A stretch of 64,000 nucleotides of DNA from Cepaea nemoralis (lineage: Eukaryota > Mollusca > Gastropoda > Stylommatophora > Helicidae), in the NCBI GenBank assembly GCA_014155875.1, contig JACEFZ010017659.1:276141-340140 (forward strand). Reading direction: 5' to 3'. The notes beneath the pieces are model-generated. The model was not told where the DNA came from and did no database searches. It saw only the letters and a program-made list of their open reading frames with translations. Shown piece after piece: positions 23,478-34,714 of this stretch. The translations under genes and the position numbers were made by a program. Within the stretch, counting starts at the first letter, position 1; the number at the start of each line of letters is the position of its first letter.

Positions 23478-24776
23478 CGAGGGTGAGACAATAAATAAGT
23501 CACATAGTTCTGTGAGATGACAGGTAAATGTTGCTGGTGATTTCTACAGGTGTCATTAGGTGACAGCAACATCGAACTTTATATTCCCGTTCGTCAGGTG
23601 GCGCTGGGTGTCTCATGCGCAGCGCATAAACAAAATTGCGACTGTACATACGGATTGTACAACCAAAGAGCTACGTGTTGTGCGTTTTTTTATGGGCAAA
23701 AGGACTGCTTGCAAGGGACATTCATGAGGAAATATTTCCTGTTTATGCTGACAAATGTTTGTCCCTTAAAGCGGTGCATAGCTGAATAGAAACATTTTCT
23801 CAATGACGCTCTAAAATTGTTGATGAAATCCGATCTTGTCGTCCCATTGAGATTTCAACAGAAGCATCTGTGCAGCGGGTGGAGGGGATGATAAGAAGAT
23901 ATAGGCGAGTAACGATAGACTCTGTAGCTTCTACAATAGGGTGCTCCCATGGTTCAGCATACAGCATAATGCATGATCGACTGAAAGTTAAGAAAGTGTG
24001 CTCAAGGTGGGTACCCAAACAATTGAATTAGGAACACAAAATGAACCGATTTGGATAGTCCTTGCATCATCTCTGTCGATACGAAGATGAAGGTGAAGAC
24101 ATGCTGAACAGGATTGTTACTGTGGACGAATCATGGGTGCATCACTACCAGACCGAATCAAGGCGTGCTTCACTGCAATGGAACCTTCCTTCTTTGCCTT
24201 GGATCCATAAATTCAAGACTGCGCCATCAGCAGGGAAGGTTATGCTGGCAGTGTTCTGAGATTGTCAAGGAGTGCTTTTAACAAATTTTAAGAAGAAAGG
24301 TGACAATGTGAATTCAGAATCGTACTGTGAAGTTCTATCGATGCTTCATGATGCAATTCGAAGAAAACGTCCAGGTCTGCTGACTAGAGGAGTGTTGCTT
24401 CTTCAAGACAACGCCATACCATATACGGCTCAGAAAATTAACCAACTGAGGTGGGAAGTTCTGGAACATCCATCTTATAGCCCCGACTTAGCCCCTAGCG
24501 ATTTCCACATTTTTGGTCCACTGAAAACCCACCTTGGCGGGAGATATTTCGCGAATGACGCCAAAGATGAATGTGAAGTGAAAACAGAGCACGCAGTTCT
24601 ATGCAACCGGTTTGGGAGGACTGATAAAACGATGGGGTGAGTACATCAATGTTGGTGGAAATTATGTTGAGAAATAAGGGAACAATGCAAGTATACAAAT
24701 AAACTGGTTTCAAGTTGTTATCGTAATTAGTTATTTTTCTACAGCCATTTGTGACTTTCTTATTAACTTACCCTGG
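23478..24776 (+). mobile_element. mariner transposon, 1299 bp
   Basis: Terminal inverted repeats are imperfect: left CGAGGGTGAGACAATAAATA and right (minus strand) CCAGGGTAAGTTAATAAGAA, both continuing into AGTCACA. TA dinucleotides flank both ends (23476-23477 and 24777-24778), the hallmark target duplication. The length is the normal 1.3 kb for mariner. It sits inside the composite repeat; the other copies have no insertion there. The transposase is broken. Confidence 0.95.
23813..24650 (+). pseudogene. mariner transposase, broken
   Basis: The N-terminal helix-turn-helix part is readable near 23818-24035 (VTIDSVAS, then SAYSIMHDRLKVKK and WVPKQL), ended by an in-frame TAG. The catalytic part follows in another frame. 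It shows VTVDESWVHHY (first aspartate), LLLQDNA (second) and YSPDLAPSDFH (third). An in-frame TGA at 24257-24259 sits where the family normally has tryptophan. Only 30 residues separate the last two aspartates instead of the canonical 34, so a small deletion is present. Known role: cut-and-paste transposition at TA sites. The copy cannot make a functional enzyme. Confidence 0.9.
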
Positions 24777-24984
24777 TACATACACATTTAATGCCCGAAT
24801 GTATAAGTACGTTCGCACTTAAATATCCTATGTGCTGATGCCGAGGCAGTGGGTTCAACACCTAGATCGGACAGTTGGACTAAAATGTTGACTTCTCATC
24901 CAGGACTTGGTGATATAAATGACAAGTTGCCCTGAAGTTCGCAGTGGGTTTATGGTGCGTGATATGTCATGTAGTAGTGTCTTT

Positions 24985-27900
24985 TGGGAGAATGTGCATG
25001 GCCTGGATACACAGAGAGATCATCATAGCCTGGGGAGAATGTGCATGTCCTGGATACACAGAGAGATCATCATAGCCTGGGGAGAATGTGCATGGCCTGG
25101 ATACACAGATAGATCATCATCGCCTGGGGAGAATGTGCATGGCCTGGATACACAGATAGATCATCATAGACTGGTGAGAATGTGCATGGCCTGGATACAC
25201 AGATAGATCATCATAGCCTGGGGAGAATGTGCATGGCCTGGATACACAGATAGATCATCATAGACTGGTGAGAATGTGCATGGCCTGGATACACAGATAG
25301 ATCATCATAGCCTGGGGAGAATGTGCATGGCCTGGATACACAGATAGATCATCATAGCCTGGGGAGAATGTGCATGGCCTGGATACACAGATAGATCATC
25401 ATAGCCTGGGGAGAATGTGCATGGCCTGGATACACAGATAGATCATCATAGCCTGGGGAGAATGTGCATGGCCTGGTTACACAGATAGATCATCATAGCC
25501 TGGGGAGTATGTGCATGGCCTGGATAAACAGATAGATCATCATCGCCTGGAGAGAATGTGCATGGCCTGGATACACAGATAGATCATCATAGCCTGGAGA
25601 GAATGTGCATGGCCTGGATACACAGATAGATCATCATAGCCTGGAGAGAATGTGCATGGCCTGGATACACAGATAGATCATCATAGACTGGAGAGAATGT
25701 GCATGGCCTGGATACACAGATAGATCATCATAGACTGGGGAGAATGTGCATGGCCTGGATACACAGATAGATCATCATCGCCTGGAGAGAATGTGCATGG
25801 CCTGGTTACACAGATAGATCATCATCGCCTGGAGAGAATGTGCATTGCCTGGATACACAGATAGATCATCATAGCCTGGAGAGAATGTGCATGGCCTGGA
25901 TACACAGATAGATCATCATAGCCTGGGGAGAATGTGCATGGCCTGGTTACACAGATAGATCATCATCGCCTGGAGAGAATGTACATGGCCTGGATACACA
26001 GATAGATCATCATAGCCTGGGGATAATGTGCATGGCCTGGATACACAGATAGATCATCATAGCCTGGGGAGAATGTGCATGGCCTGGATACACAGATAGA
26101 TCATCATAGCCTGGGGAGAATGTGCATGGCCTGGATACACAGATAGATCATCATAGCCTGGGGAGAATGTGCATGGCCTGGATACACAGATAGATCATCA
26201 TAGACTGGAGAGAATGTGCATGGCCTGGATACACAGATAGATCATCATAGACTGGAGAGAATGTGCATGGCCTGGATACACAGATAGATCATCATAGACT
26301 GGAGAGAATGTACATGGCCTGGATACACAGATAGATCATTATAGCCTGGGGAGAATGTGCATAGCCTGGATACACAGATAGATCATCATAGCCTGGAGAG
26401 AATGTGCATGGCCTGGATACACAGATAGATCATCATAGCCTGGGGAGAATGTGCATGGCCTGGTTACACAGATAGATCATCATAGCCTGGAGAGAATGTG
26501 CATGGCCTGGTTACACAGATAGATCATCATAGCCTGGAGAGAATGTGCATGGCCTGGTTACACAGATAGATCATCATAGCCTGGAGAGAATGTGCATGGC
26601 CTGGATACACAGATAGATCATCATAGCCTGGAGAGAATGTGCATGGCCTGGATACACAGATAGATCATCATAGCCTGGGGAGAATGTGCATGGCCTGGAT
26701 ACACAGATAGATCATCATAGCCTGGAGAGAATGTGCATGGCCTGGATACACAGATAGATCATCATAGACTGGAGAGAATGTGCATAGCCTGGATACACAG
26801 ATAGATCATCATAGCCTGGGGAGAATGTGCATGGCCTGGTTACACAGATAGATCATCATAGCCTGGGGAGAATGTGCATGGCCTGGATACACAGATAGAT
26901 CATCATAGCCTGGGGAGAATGTGCATGGCCTGGATACACAGATAGATCATCATAGCCTGGGGAGAATGTGCATGGCCTGGATACACAGATAGATCATCAT
27001 AGCCTGGGGAGAATGTGCATGGCCTGGATACACAGAGAGATCATCATAGCCTGGGGAGAATGTGCATGGCCTGGTTACACAGATAGATCATCATAGCCTG
27101 GGGAGAATGTGCATGGCCTGGATACACAGATAGATCATCATAGCCTTGTGAGAATGTGCATGGCCTGGTTACACAGATAGATCATCATAGCCTGGGGAGA
27201 ATGTGCATGGCCTGGATACACAGAGAGATCATCATAGCCTGGAGAGAATGTGCATGGCCTGGTTACACAGATAGATCATCATAGCCTGGGGAGAATGTGC
27301 ATGGCCTGGATACACAGAGAGATCATCATAGCCTGGAGAGAATGTGCATGGCCTGGATACACAGATAGATCATCATAGCCTGGGGAGAATGTGCATGGCC
27401 TGGATACACAGATAGATCATCATAGCCTGGAGAGAATGTGCATGGCCTGGATACACAGATAGATCATCATAGCCTGGAGAGAATGTGCATGGCCTGGATA
27501 CACAGATAGATCATCATAGCCTGGGGAGAATGTGCATGGCCTGGATACACAGATAGATCATCATAGACTGGTGAGAATGTGCATGGACTGGATACACAGA
27601 GAAATCATCATAGCCTGGGGAGAATGTGCATGGCCTGGATACACAGATAGATCATCATAGCCTGGAGAGAATGTGCATGGCCTGGATACACAGATAGATC
27701 ATCATAGCCTGGGGAGAATGTGCATGGCCTGGATACGCAGATAGATCATCATAGACTGGTGAGAATGTGCATGGCCTGGATACACAGAGAGATCATCATA
27801 GCCTGGAGAGAATGTGCATGGCCTGGATACACAGATAGATCATCATAGCCTGTTGAGAATGTGCATGGCCTGGTTACACAGATAGATCATCATAGACTGG

Positions 27901-29226
27901 AGAGAATGTGCATAGCCTGGATACACAGATAGATCATCATAGCCTGGGGAGAATGTGCATGGCCTGGATACACAGATAGATCATCATAGACTGGGGAGAA
28001 TATGCATGGCCTGGATACACAGATAGATCATCATAGACTGGAGAGAATGTGCATGGCCTGGATACACAGAGAGATCATCATAGCCTGGGGAGAATGTGCA
28101 TGGTCTAGATAAACAGATAGATCATCATAGCCTGGAGAGAATGTACATGGCCTGGTTACACAGATAGATCATCATAGCCTGGGGAGAATGTGCATGGCCT
28201 GGATACACAGATAGATCATCATAGCCTGGGGAGAATGTGCATGGCCTGGATACACAGATAGATCATCATAGCCTGGAGAGAATGTGCATTGCCTGGTTAC
28301 ACTGATAGATCATCATAGACTGGGGAGAATATGCATGGCCTGGATACACAGATAGATCATCATAGCCTGGAGAGAATGTGCATGGCCTGGTTACACAGAT
28401 AGATCATCATAAGCCTGGAGAGAATGTGCATGGCCCTGGTTACACAGATAGATCATCATAGCCTGGGGAGAATGTGCATGGCCTGGTTACACAGATAGAT
28501 CATCATAGCCTGGGGAGAATATGCATGGCCTGGTTACACAGATAGATCATCATAGCCTGGAGAGAATGTGCATGGCCTGGTTACACAGATAGATCATCAT
28601 AGCCTGGAGAGAATGTGCATGGCCTGGTTACACAGATAGATCATCATAGCCTGGAGAGAATGTGCATGGCCTGGATACACAGATAGATCATCATAGCCTG
28701 GGGAGAATGTGCATGGCCTGGATACACAGATAGATCATCATAGCCTGGAGAGAATGTGCATTGCCTGGTTACACAGATAGATCATCATAGACTGGGGAGA
28801 ATATGCATGGCCTGGATACACAGATAGATCATCATAGCCTGGAGAGAATGTGCATGGCCTGGTTACACAGATAGATCATCATAGCCTGGAGAGAATGTGC
28901 ATGGCCTGGTTACACAGATAGATCATCATAGCCTGGGGAGAATGTGCATGGCCTGGTTACACAGATAGATCATCATAGCCTGGGGAGAATATGCATGGCC
29001 TGGTTACACAGATAGATCATCATAGCCTGGAGAGAATGTGCATGGCCTGGTTACACAGATAGATCATCATAGCCTGGAGAGAATGTGCATGGCCTGGTTA
29101 CACAGATAGATCATCATAGCCTGGAGAGAATGTGCATGGCCTGATTACACAGATAGATCATCATAGACTGGGGAGAATGTGCATGGCCTGGATACACAGA
29201 TAGATCATCATAGCCTGGGGAGAATG
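24985..29226. repeat. 47-bp satellite, about 90 units
   Basis: A 4.2-kb array of a 47-bp unit (core AGATAGATCATCATAGCCTG, then GGGAGAATGTGCATGGCCTG, then GATACAC). Common variants are CTGGAGAG or CTGGGGAG, GGATAC or GGTTAC, and AGACTGG or AGCCTGG. A roughly ten-unit block (about 470 bp) starting at 28286 is repeated from 28758, recognised by the shared rare variants GCATTGCC and GAATATGC. The first copy of the block has two extra bases. The array starts just right of the mariner-split repeat. Confidence 0.97.
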
Positions 29227-29562
29227 GTACGGCAATGACTGTTCAAAGGGACTGGCCCACAATAAGTAGGTCGAGGAAAGGTCAGACGGACACAGTTAAA
29301 CTTCGGGTTGCACCATTACTATTGGGGCTCTTCGCTGGCTGTTTAACTATGGTTGTACCCCTTGATAACTGAAGTCATCATCTACAATATGTAATTTGTT
29401 GTCCATTGAGTTCATGAAACATTTCTTTCACCAAAGCAAAATACATTTTGCTCAAGTATTATACCTACTAATTAACGATAGACACATTTATAGAACTTGA
29501 ACAAATTATCAGGGACGTTCATTTGAAATTGTCTCACTGTTTAGGGAATGCAATATAACAAA
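29227..29562. other. spacer after the satellite
   Basis: No gene. GGTTGTACCCCTTGATAAC at 29352 resembles the end of the composite repeat (GATTGTATCCCTTGATAAA at 23458), so this may be a diverged relic of it. Confidence 0.4.
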
Positions 29563-31302
29563 ACGTGCACAAGATTGTTGACTATATTTTGGGGTTAAAT
29601 GTACATGATTCGTGTTTGTTTATTATGATTTGCTCATTATATCTCTTTCTTCACATAAGAAACGCTTCTCTTGCTTTGACTATCCTACATTTATGGGCAT
29701 CAAAGTGGCACGTCAAGGAACATGGAATGGCAACGGGAATTGGGTTTCTGATGAACATACCAAGAATACCACGGACAGACACAGAAATAAGTGAGCAAGT
29801 TCTACAAGAAATACAACAAATGCAATCCTTAAATTGATTCGAGAAATTAGACTTAGACGGATCGACATTTCTGTGACATAAATGAATTGTAAGGAAACAG
29901 TTTAACAAGTTGTAAAGATTGAGCACAACCCACAACTGGCAACGCTGATCGTATTCCGATACGAACCTAAGGCACTGTCCATGTCAGTGTGGAACAAGTG
30001 GCCAGATTTATAGGACAAGAGCTAGGCCAAAGCACGGAAGATACATATCTGTACGGCCTGGCCACATGGCATAATGGAGACATGAACACAGAGCTGACCA
30101 AGGATTCTAGTAATCGAGTGAGATGGCAAACCATGACTGCTAACTTATGTCGCCATGGAACATGATTATGAATCCACACTCAACTTCCTGAAATCATGTT
30201 CCGTCTGCTGATATATACTGATGCGGTGTCAAACAAAGAGTAGGTATAGACCAGACATGTACACCATCAAATGTACAAGTTTTATCATATACATTTACAG
30301 CATGTACACCATCAAATGTACAAGTATTATCATATAAATGTACAGCCACTGAGCATTAAAACTGCCGAAGATACCATGAATCAAACTACATAACACTGTG
30401 ATACTGGTATGGCGATGTATCGTCCTCCTGTCCAAATGGGAAGTCACATATCGCTATGTATTTTCCTTTGGCACTGAATCAGTTAAAATGCCCAAATTGG
30501 CAAATACACGACAAGAGAGAAGATGCTGGACAAAACACGTCATGGCATGGAGGCGAAATACACGCACAAGAGAGAAGATCCCTAGACAATGTCACGTAAT
30601 GGCATGAGGGCAAATACACGGCAAGAGCGGAGATGCTGGAATATGTCACGTCAAGGCATGAAGGAACTTCAGTGTAGAAATGATTGACAGCACAAGAGAA
30701 TGATGATTGTAAACAAATGTGATCACTAACGCCACCCGGCATGAGCAATAAGAAGACGGTAGTTAAGGAGCGCCATTATGTGTTTGGTGATGCATTCTTG
30801 CTGCCTTGATAAGCCCGGGTAACAATTGTTATGTTATGTGTGTGACTTGCAAATTGATTTACCTTGTAACTGAAATATTATAATGCCGGAATTCAACTGT
30901 AATCTTGTTTTATTTAAAGGTGCATGGCATGCAACTGTCAAAAAATAATTCTAATATATTTATAAAATATTTCCTTATGAAGAATTCCAAACACCTTGAT
31001 ATAGAACATGAAATAACAGTTGACACATTGTGTGCCCAAGTACACAAACATTGGAGTAGGATACTATGTGGCAATGAGAATAATATGTCGTCCATGTCTG
31101 ACACATAAAAGATACATTAAAATTTTATTTGTTCTCTTCTGCTAACAATTAGATACCTTTATTAGCACATCCCCGTCTGATTATATACGTATTATGTACT
31201 TAAATAAAAAGTCTTCGGATTTTTTTAAAAAACAAGACGTTATTATTATTGTATCATTTTGTAGCCTATAAAGATATTGTGTCCATGAATGTCGCCCATG
31301 GT
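29563..31302 (+). repeat. composite dispersed repeat, copy B
   Basis: Same order as copy A: LINE 3' end (to about 30170), spacer starting TCCACACTCAACTTCCT, conserved GTCCAAATGGGAAGTCACAT at about 30432, three units of the 55-bp minisatellite (30495-30665), a common tail (GTGATCACTAACGCCA), then the 3' segment TGTTTGGTGATGCATTC to about 31302 shared with 41800-42300. Relative to the 33.6-41.8 kb copy, the LINE reverse transcriptase part is missing. The repeat continues at 31551-31660 after an inserted segment. Confidence 0.8.
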
Positions 31303-31334
31303 AAGTACGTTTTATTTCGCAATTCGTTTAACAG

Positions 31335-31542
31335 GACATTGCAGTCAACACCAGCATCTTTAGCTGTTTTTTATGTCTTGGCAAGTTTTACGTTTAGTAG
31401 TTTGCCATTCCTTTCAGAACGACCGGCTCACATACCTCTGCAAGTAACCAGCGCAACGTCATCTGCTGCAGAATCTCCCGCAGCTGTGTTCTATACGTGG
31501 GTTTACGGGATTCTTAACTTCTTCGCCAGGGAGACCGGCATG
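31335..31542 (+). CDS. candidate exon, unidentified membrane-like peptide
   Basis: An open segment bounded by an AG acceptor (TTTAACAG, 31327-31334) and a GT donor (ATG followed by GTAAATAC at 31543). The frame, open from 31249 to 31572, reads SLAVFYVLASFTFSSLPFLS, a hydrophobic stretch, then a Ser/Ala-rich linker, then AAVFYTWVYGILNFFARETG, a second hydrophobic stretch. It is clearly more GC-rich than its surroundings. I do not recognise the protein. The pattern faintly recalls 7-transmembrane chemoreceptors, but this is not supported enough to claim. It lies inside a 242-bp segment that interrupts the composite repeat and is flanked by an 11-base near-duplication (31298-31308 and 31540-31550), so it could also be an inserted gene fragment. 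Confidence 0.4.
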
Positions 31543-31550
31543 GTAAATAC

Positions 31551-31660
31551 TAAAGCAGCTATAATATTGTAACGTGTTCGTTGAGCTAACGAAACATACC
31601 TTTCCACAAAACAAAACAAATTATGCACAGCTATAATATATACTAATGTATATTAGACCT
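31551..31660 (+). repeat. composite repeat copy B, distal end
   Basis: GCAGCTATAATATTGTAA and TTATGCACAGCTATAATATA match 42303-42320 and 42367-42385. The match shows that the repeat continues after the inserted segment. Confidence 0.75.
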
Positions 31661-32489
31661 ATAGAACATAATAGCTACAATGCCAAACAATAGTAGATTT
31701 GGACAGGACAAAAATGGATGGTGGAACATGTGAAGTAGGGGTGTGTCACAATTATGACCTAAAATATGATATTGTGGTAGCAGACATGTTGTATTATATA
31801 TCTAATTACCGGAGATTGCAAAAGAAAACCTACTGTATTGCTATTATAATCGAGACAAATGACAACATTCCCGCGATATATAAATCCATGACAGATACGG
31901 GAAGTCGATTAAGACAATTAATCATCCGATGGCACTGATTGAGTTAAAAGACAGGCAAGAACGGCAGGCTCAGAAACATTTGTGACTGTATATTTCATGG
32001 TGTTGTCACTGTATATATCAGGGTGGTGTGACTGTATATTTCAGGGTGGTGTGACTGTATGTTTGATAGTGTTGTGACTGTATATTTTAGGAGGTTGTGA
32101 GTGTATATTTGAGGGTGTTGTTACTGTATATTTCAGTTCGAGAATTGTTGTTTGATGCAAGGTCAGGATTGGAGCCCCGTCTGATGATAGTTGTTGTCCA
32201 CATGTAAACAGTGGATGGGGGTTCCACGACCCATCTAAGGTAATGTAGACATGCGATCCCAAGCCAGCCCTATCCTGTGTGAATGTAAAGTACAGTGGAG
32301 GTCAATGTAGCATGTGAAGGTCAGGTTGACGGGATGTGTCACCTGCACGAAGGTGCCGTGTTGAGATTAGAGCAAGATTCGATAAGGCAATGGTAGCTTT
32401 TTGCAAAATAAACATAAATGTACTGATCAATAAAAATATGTAAATTGCAACGAGCATATATTATATGTGTTGAAATGGTATATAGAACA
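31661..32489. other. spacer with a 29-bp repeat
   Basis: No recognised gene. A plus-strand frame at 31699-31938 (79 codons) has no known motif. From 31984 to 32135 a degenerate unit of about 29 bp (GTGACTGTATATTTCAGGGT and variants) occurs five to six times. Confidence 0.6.
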
Positions 32490-33600
32490 AATACTGTTAT
32501 ATGAATGTGAAGCAATGAGGATAAGCAGACTCAATTAGAAACATCTCAAGACAGTGGAATTGTGGTTTCAGAGGAAAACAAATAGAAATGCTAATACGAC
32601 AGTCTTTCAAGAAACAAATGAAAACTGTCAATTGATCTGAGAAGATAGACACATAAAGTGAAGATTATGTAGATACATCGTAAAGATAAATAAACTGGAA
32701 TAGCTAAACTAAACTGTATAAATACACTTAGTGACAATTGGCAGAATGGCTGGAAAAAGAGCAAGTGGAAAGCAGATAGAAAAACATTTGGTTGGCTTGG
32801 CCACATGGGATAATCGAGACATGAGCACAGAGCTTGTCCAAGATTCAGGTCATTGAGTGAGATGGCGAACAATAACCGCCAAGTCATGTCGCTATGGCAC
32901 ATGATGATGAATCCACACTCAACTTCCTTACATCATGTCCCATTTGCTGTTATGAACTGATTCAGAGACAATAACCGCCAAGTCATGTCGCCATGGCACA
33001 TGATGATGAATCCACACTCAACTTCCTTACATCATGTCCCATTTGCTGTTATGAACTGATTCAGAGACAAACTAATACTATGTTTGGACCAAACATATAA
33101 AGACGCATCATAATGGGAATTTACATTCACTAAGCATTACAAATGAGGAAGATTCAACAACACAAAACAAATACCACAGTGACCATAGTATGTCGATATA
33201 TCGTCGTTCTGTCCAAATGGGAAGTCACATGTAGCGATATATTATCCTTCTGCAATGAATCAGTTAAAATGCCCAAATTCGCAAATACATTACAAGAGAG
33301 AAGATGCTGGGCAATGTCACGTCACGTCATGTTGACAAATTCACGACAAGAGAGAAGATGCTAGGCACTGTCACGTCATGGCATGGGGGCCAAATACACG
33401 GTAAGAGAGAAGATGCTGGACAATGTCACGTAATGTCATGGAGGACAAATACACGACACGAGAGAAGATGCTGGACAATGTCACGTCATGGCATGGAGGA
33501 TCTTCAGTGTAGAAATGATTGGCAGCACACAGACATATGGTTGTAAACAGATGTGATCACTAACGCCACACGGCATTACTAATAAAAAGAAGGTATTTAA
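32490..33600 (+). repeat. composite dispersed repeat, copy C
   Basis: LINE 3' end (32490-32905), a 99-bp direct duplication of its terminus (32871-32969 and 32970-33068), spacer, conserved GTCCAAATGGGAAGTCACAT at about 33211, four units of the 55-bp minisatellite (33280-33510) and the tail GTGATCACTAACGCCACACG. It then joins directly to LINE reverse transcriptase sequence at about 33601, without an endonuclease domain. Confidence 0.8.
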
Positions 33601-33816
33601 GGGCTTGAAAAACCTTTATGATGATAGCAGAGAGGAACAGTATGATATTCAATGTAATAATGAAGGACCGCCAATTTTGAAGACTGAGGTTCGAAATGTT
33701 CTTAAACATATGCAAGCTGGCAAGGCCCCCGGTGCAGATAACATCACAACAGAAATTATTAAAGCTTTAGAAGAATATAGAATAGATCAAGTCACCAGAC
33801 TGCTGAACACAGTATA

Positions 33817-33820
<4 letters not shown>
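33601..33820 (+). pseudogene. LINE A reverse transcriptase, N-terminal part
   Basis: Encodes the start of a reverse transcriptase: ILKTEVRNVLKHMQAGKAPG, ADNITTEIIKALE and TRLLNTVYD. It is cut at 33820 by insertion of the 6.4-kb LINE B. The same gene resumes at 40208 after a 10-base target duplication (AGTATATGAT at 33811-33820 and 40208-40217). Confidence 0.9.
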
Positions 33821-33849
<29 letters not shown>

Positions 33850-33885
33850 AATTGATTGATTGATTGATTGATTGATTTAGGGATC
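33821..33885. repeat. (ATTG)n tail of LINE B
   Basis: About 14 copies of ATTG with one TTAATTG interruption. On the minus strand this is an (AATC)n tail directly after the LINE B 3' untranslated region, abutting the target duplication. Confidence 0.9.
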
Positions 33886-34014
33886 GACATCACAGCATTC
33901 GGGGCATTCCCATAAGCGCCCCGTCTCCATCCTCAGCAGCCAGCGAAGCGTTCCAACACTAATAGTACCAGTAGCAATCTGATTATATGTCCGTCTCGCT
34001 TTTCCTCTGAGCAT

Positions 34015-34714
34015 TTAGCGTCGGCCAGATCCCTTCGTCACTCCTCGCTGTCTAATTCTTGCCAGACCATGGTAATCCATTTGCTCCTCCGAGGTGTACA
34101 CGTGCTCCCACAAGGCCGCAACCACGTCTGTCTTGTCATGTATCAATACTCCACCAAGTTCTGCAGAGCCAGCCAATCTGTCCGCCTGTTCATTTCCCAG
34201 CACACAGGCATGCCCCGGAGAAAAGATCCAGGCGATGCTTGTCACCCGTGACCTCCGAAGCGAAGCAAGCCACTCCGCACTAAGCCTGCCCGTCCTCACC
34301 CTCGTCAGCATGCTTTCTGAGTCAGTTACAATCACGATGTTGGTGTGTCGTATTCTCCATTCAGCGGAGAGCCGCAGTGACTGCCTCAACCTCCATTCTT
34401 AAGCTGGATGTTGTGGTATCATATGCCAGGCCCTCCTGCACCAAACGTCGACCATTAGCGTTTGCTATGAACCCCCAGCCACTTCTCTCACCTCTTGACA
34501 CCGAACCATCTGTGTAGATAATCACATCACCCGAGTGAGCATTGTCCTGAATTAGTTGCTGTATTTCCACTTCCGTGGCCCCTGCTGGCCACTCCCTGCA
34601 TTCCCGGCTTGATGTGATTATAACACTGCACAAGTCTGACTGCTCCGCTGGCAATCTGACCCACTCCTCTCCACGCCTAATGTTCTCCAAGGGGCACACC
34701 TGTCTGATCGTATC
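34015..34714 (-). pseudogene. LINE B RNase H
   Basis: Two overlapping frames (34699-34361 and 34389-34015), one base-shift apart near 34375. First part: VIIYTDGSVSRGERSGWGF carries the first catalytic aspartate, and LRMEVEAVTAAL the glutamate. Second part: IVIVTDSESML carries the next aspartate, and FSPGHACVLGNEQADRLAG the final histidine-asparagine-aspartate block. All four catalytic positions are visible, so the domain was intact before the frameshift. It is the C-terminal domain of LINE B and degrades RNA in RNA-DNA hybrids. Confidence 0.9.

Noticed and set aside
24919..25206. 95-codon frame with a repeated GLDTQ-like peptide
   Set aside because: It is the start of the 47-bp satellite; the period is not a multiple of three and the frame closes after a few units.
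24985..29226. CRISPR-like array of regular repeats
   Set aside because: Whole units repeat with no unique spacers, and the setting is a eukaryotic genome, so this is a satellite.
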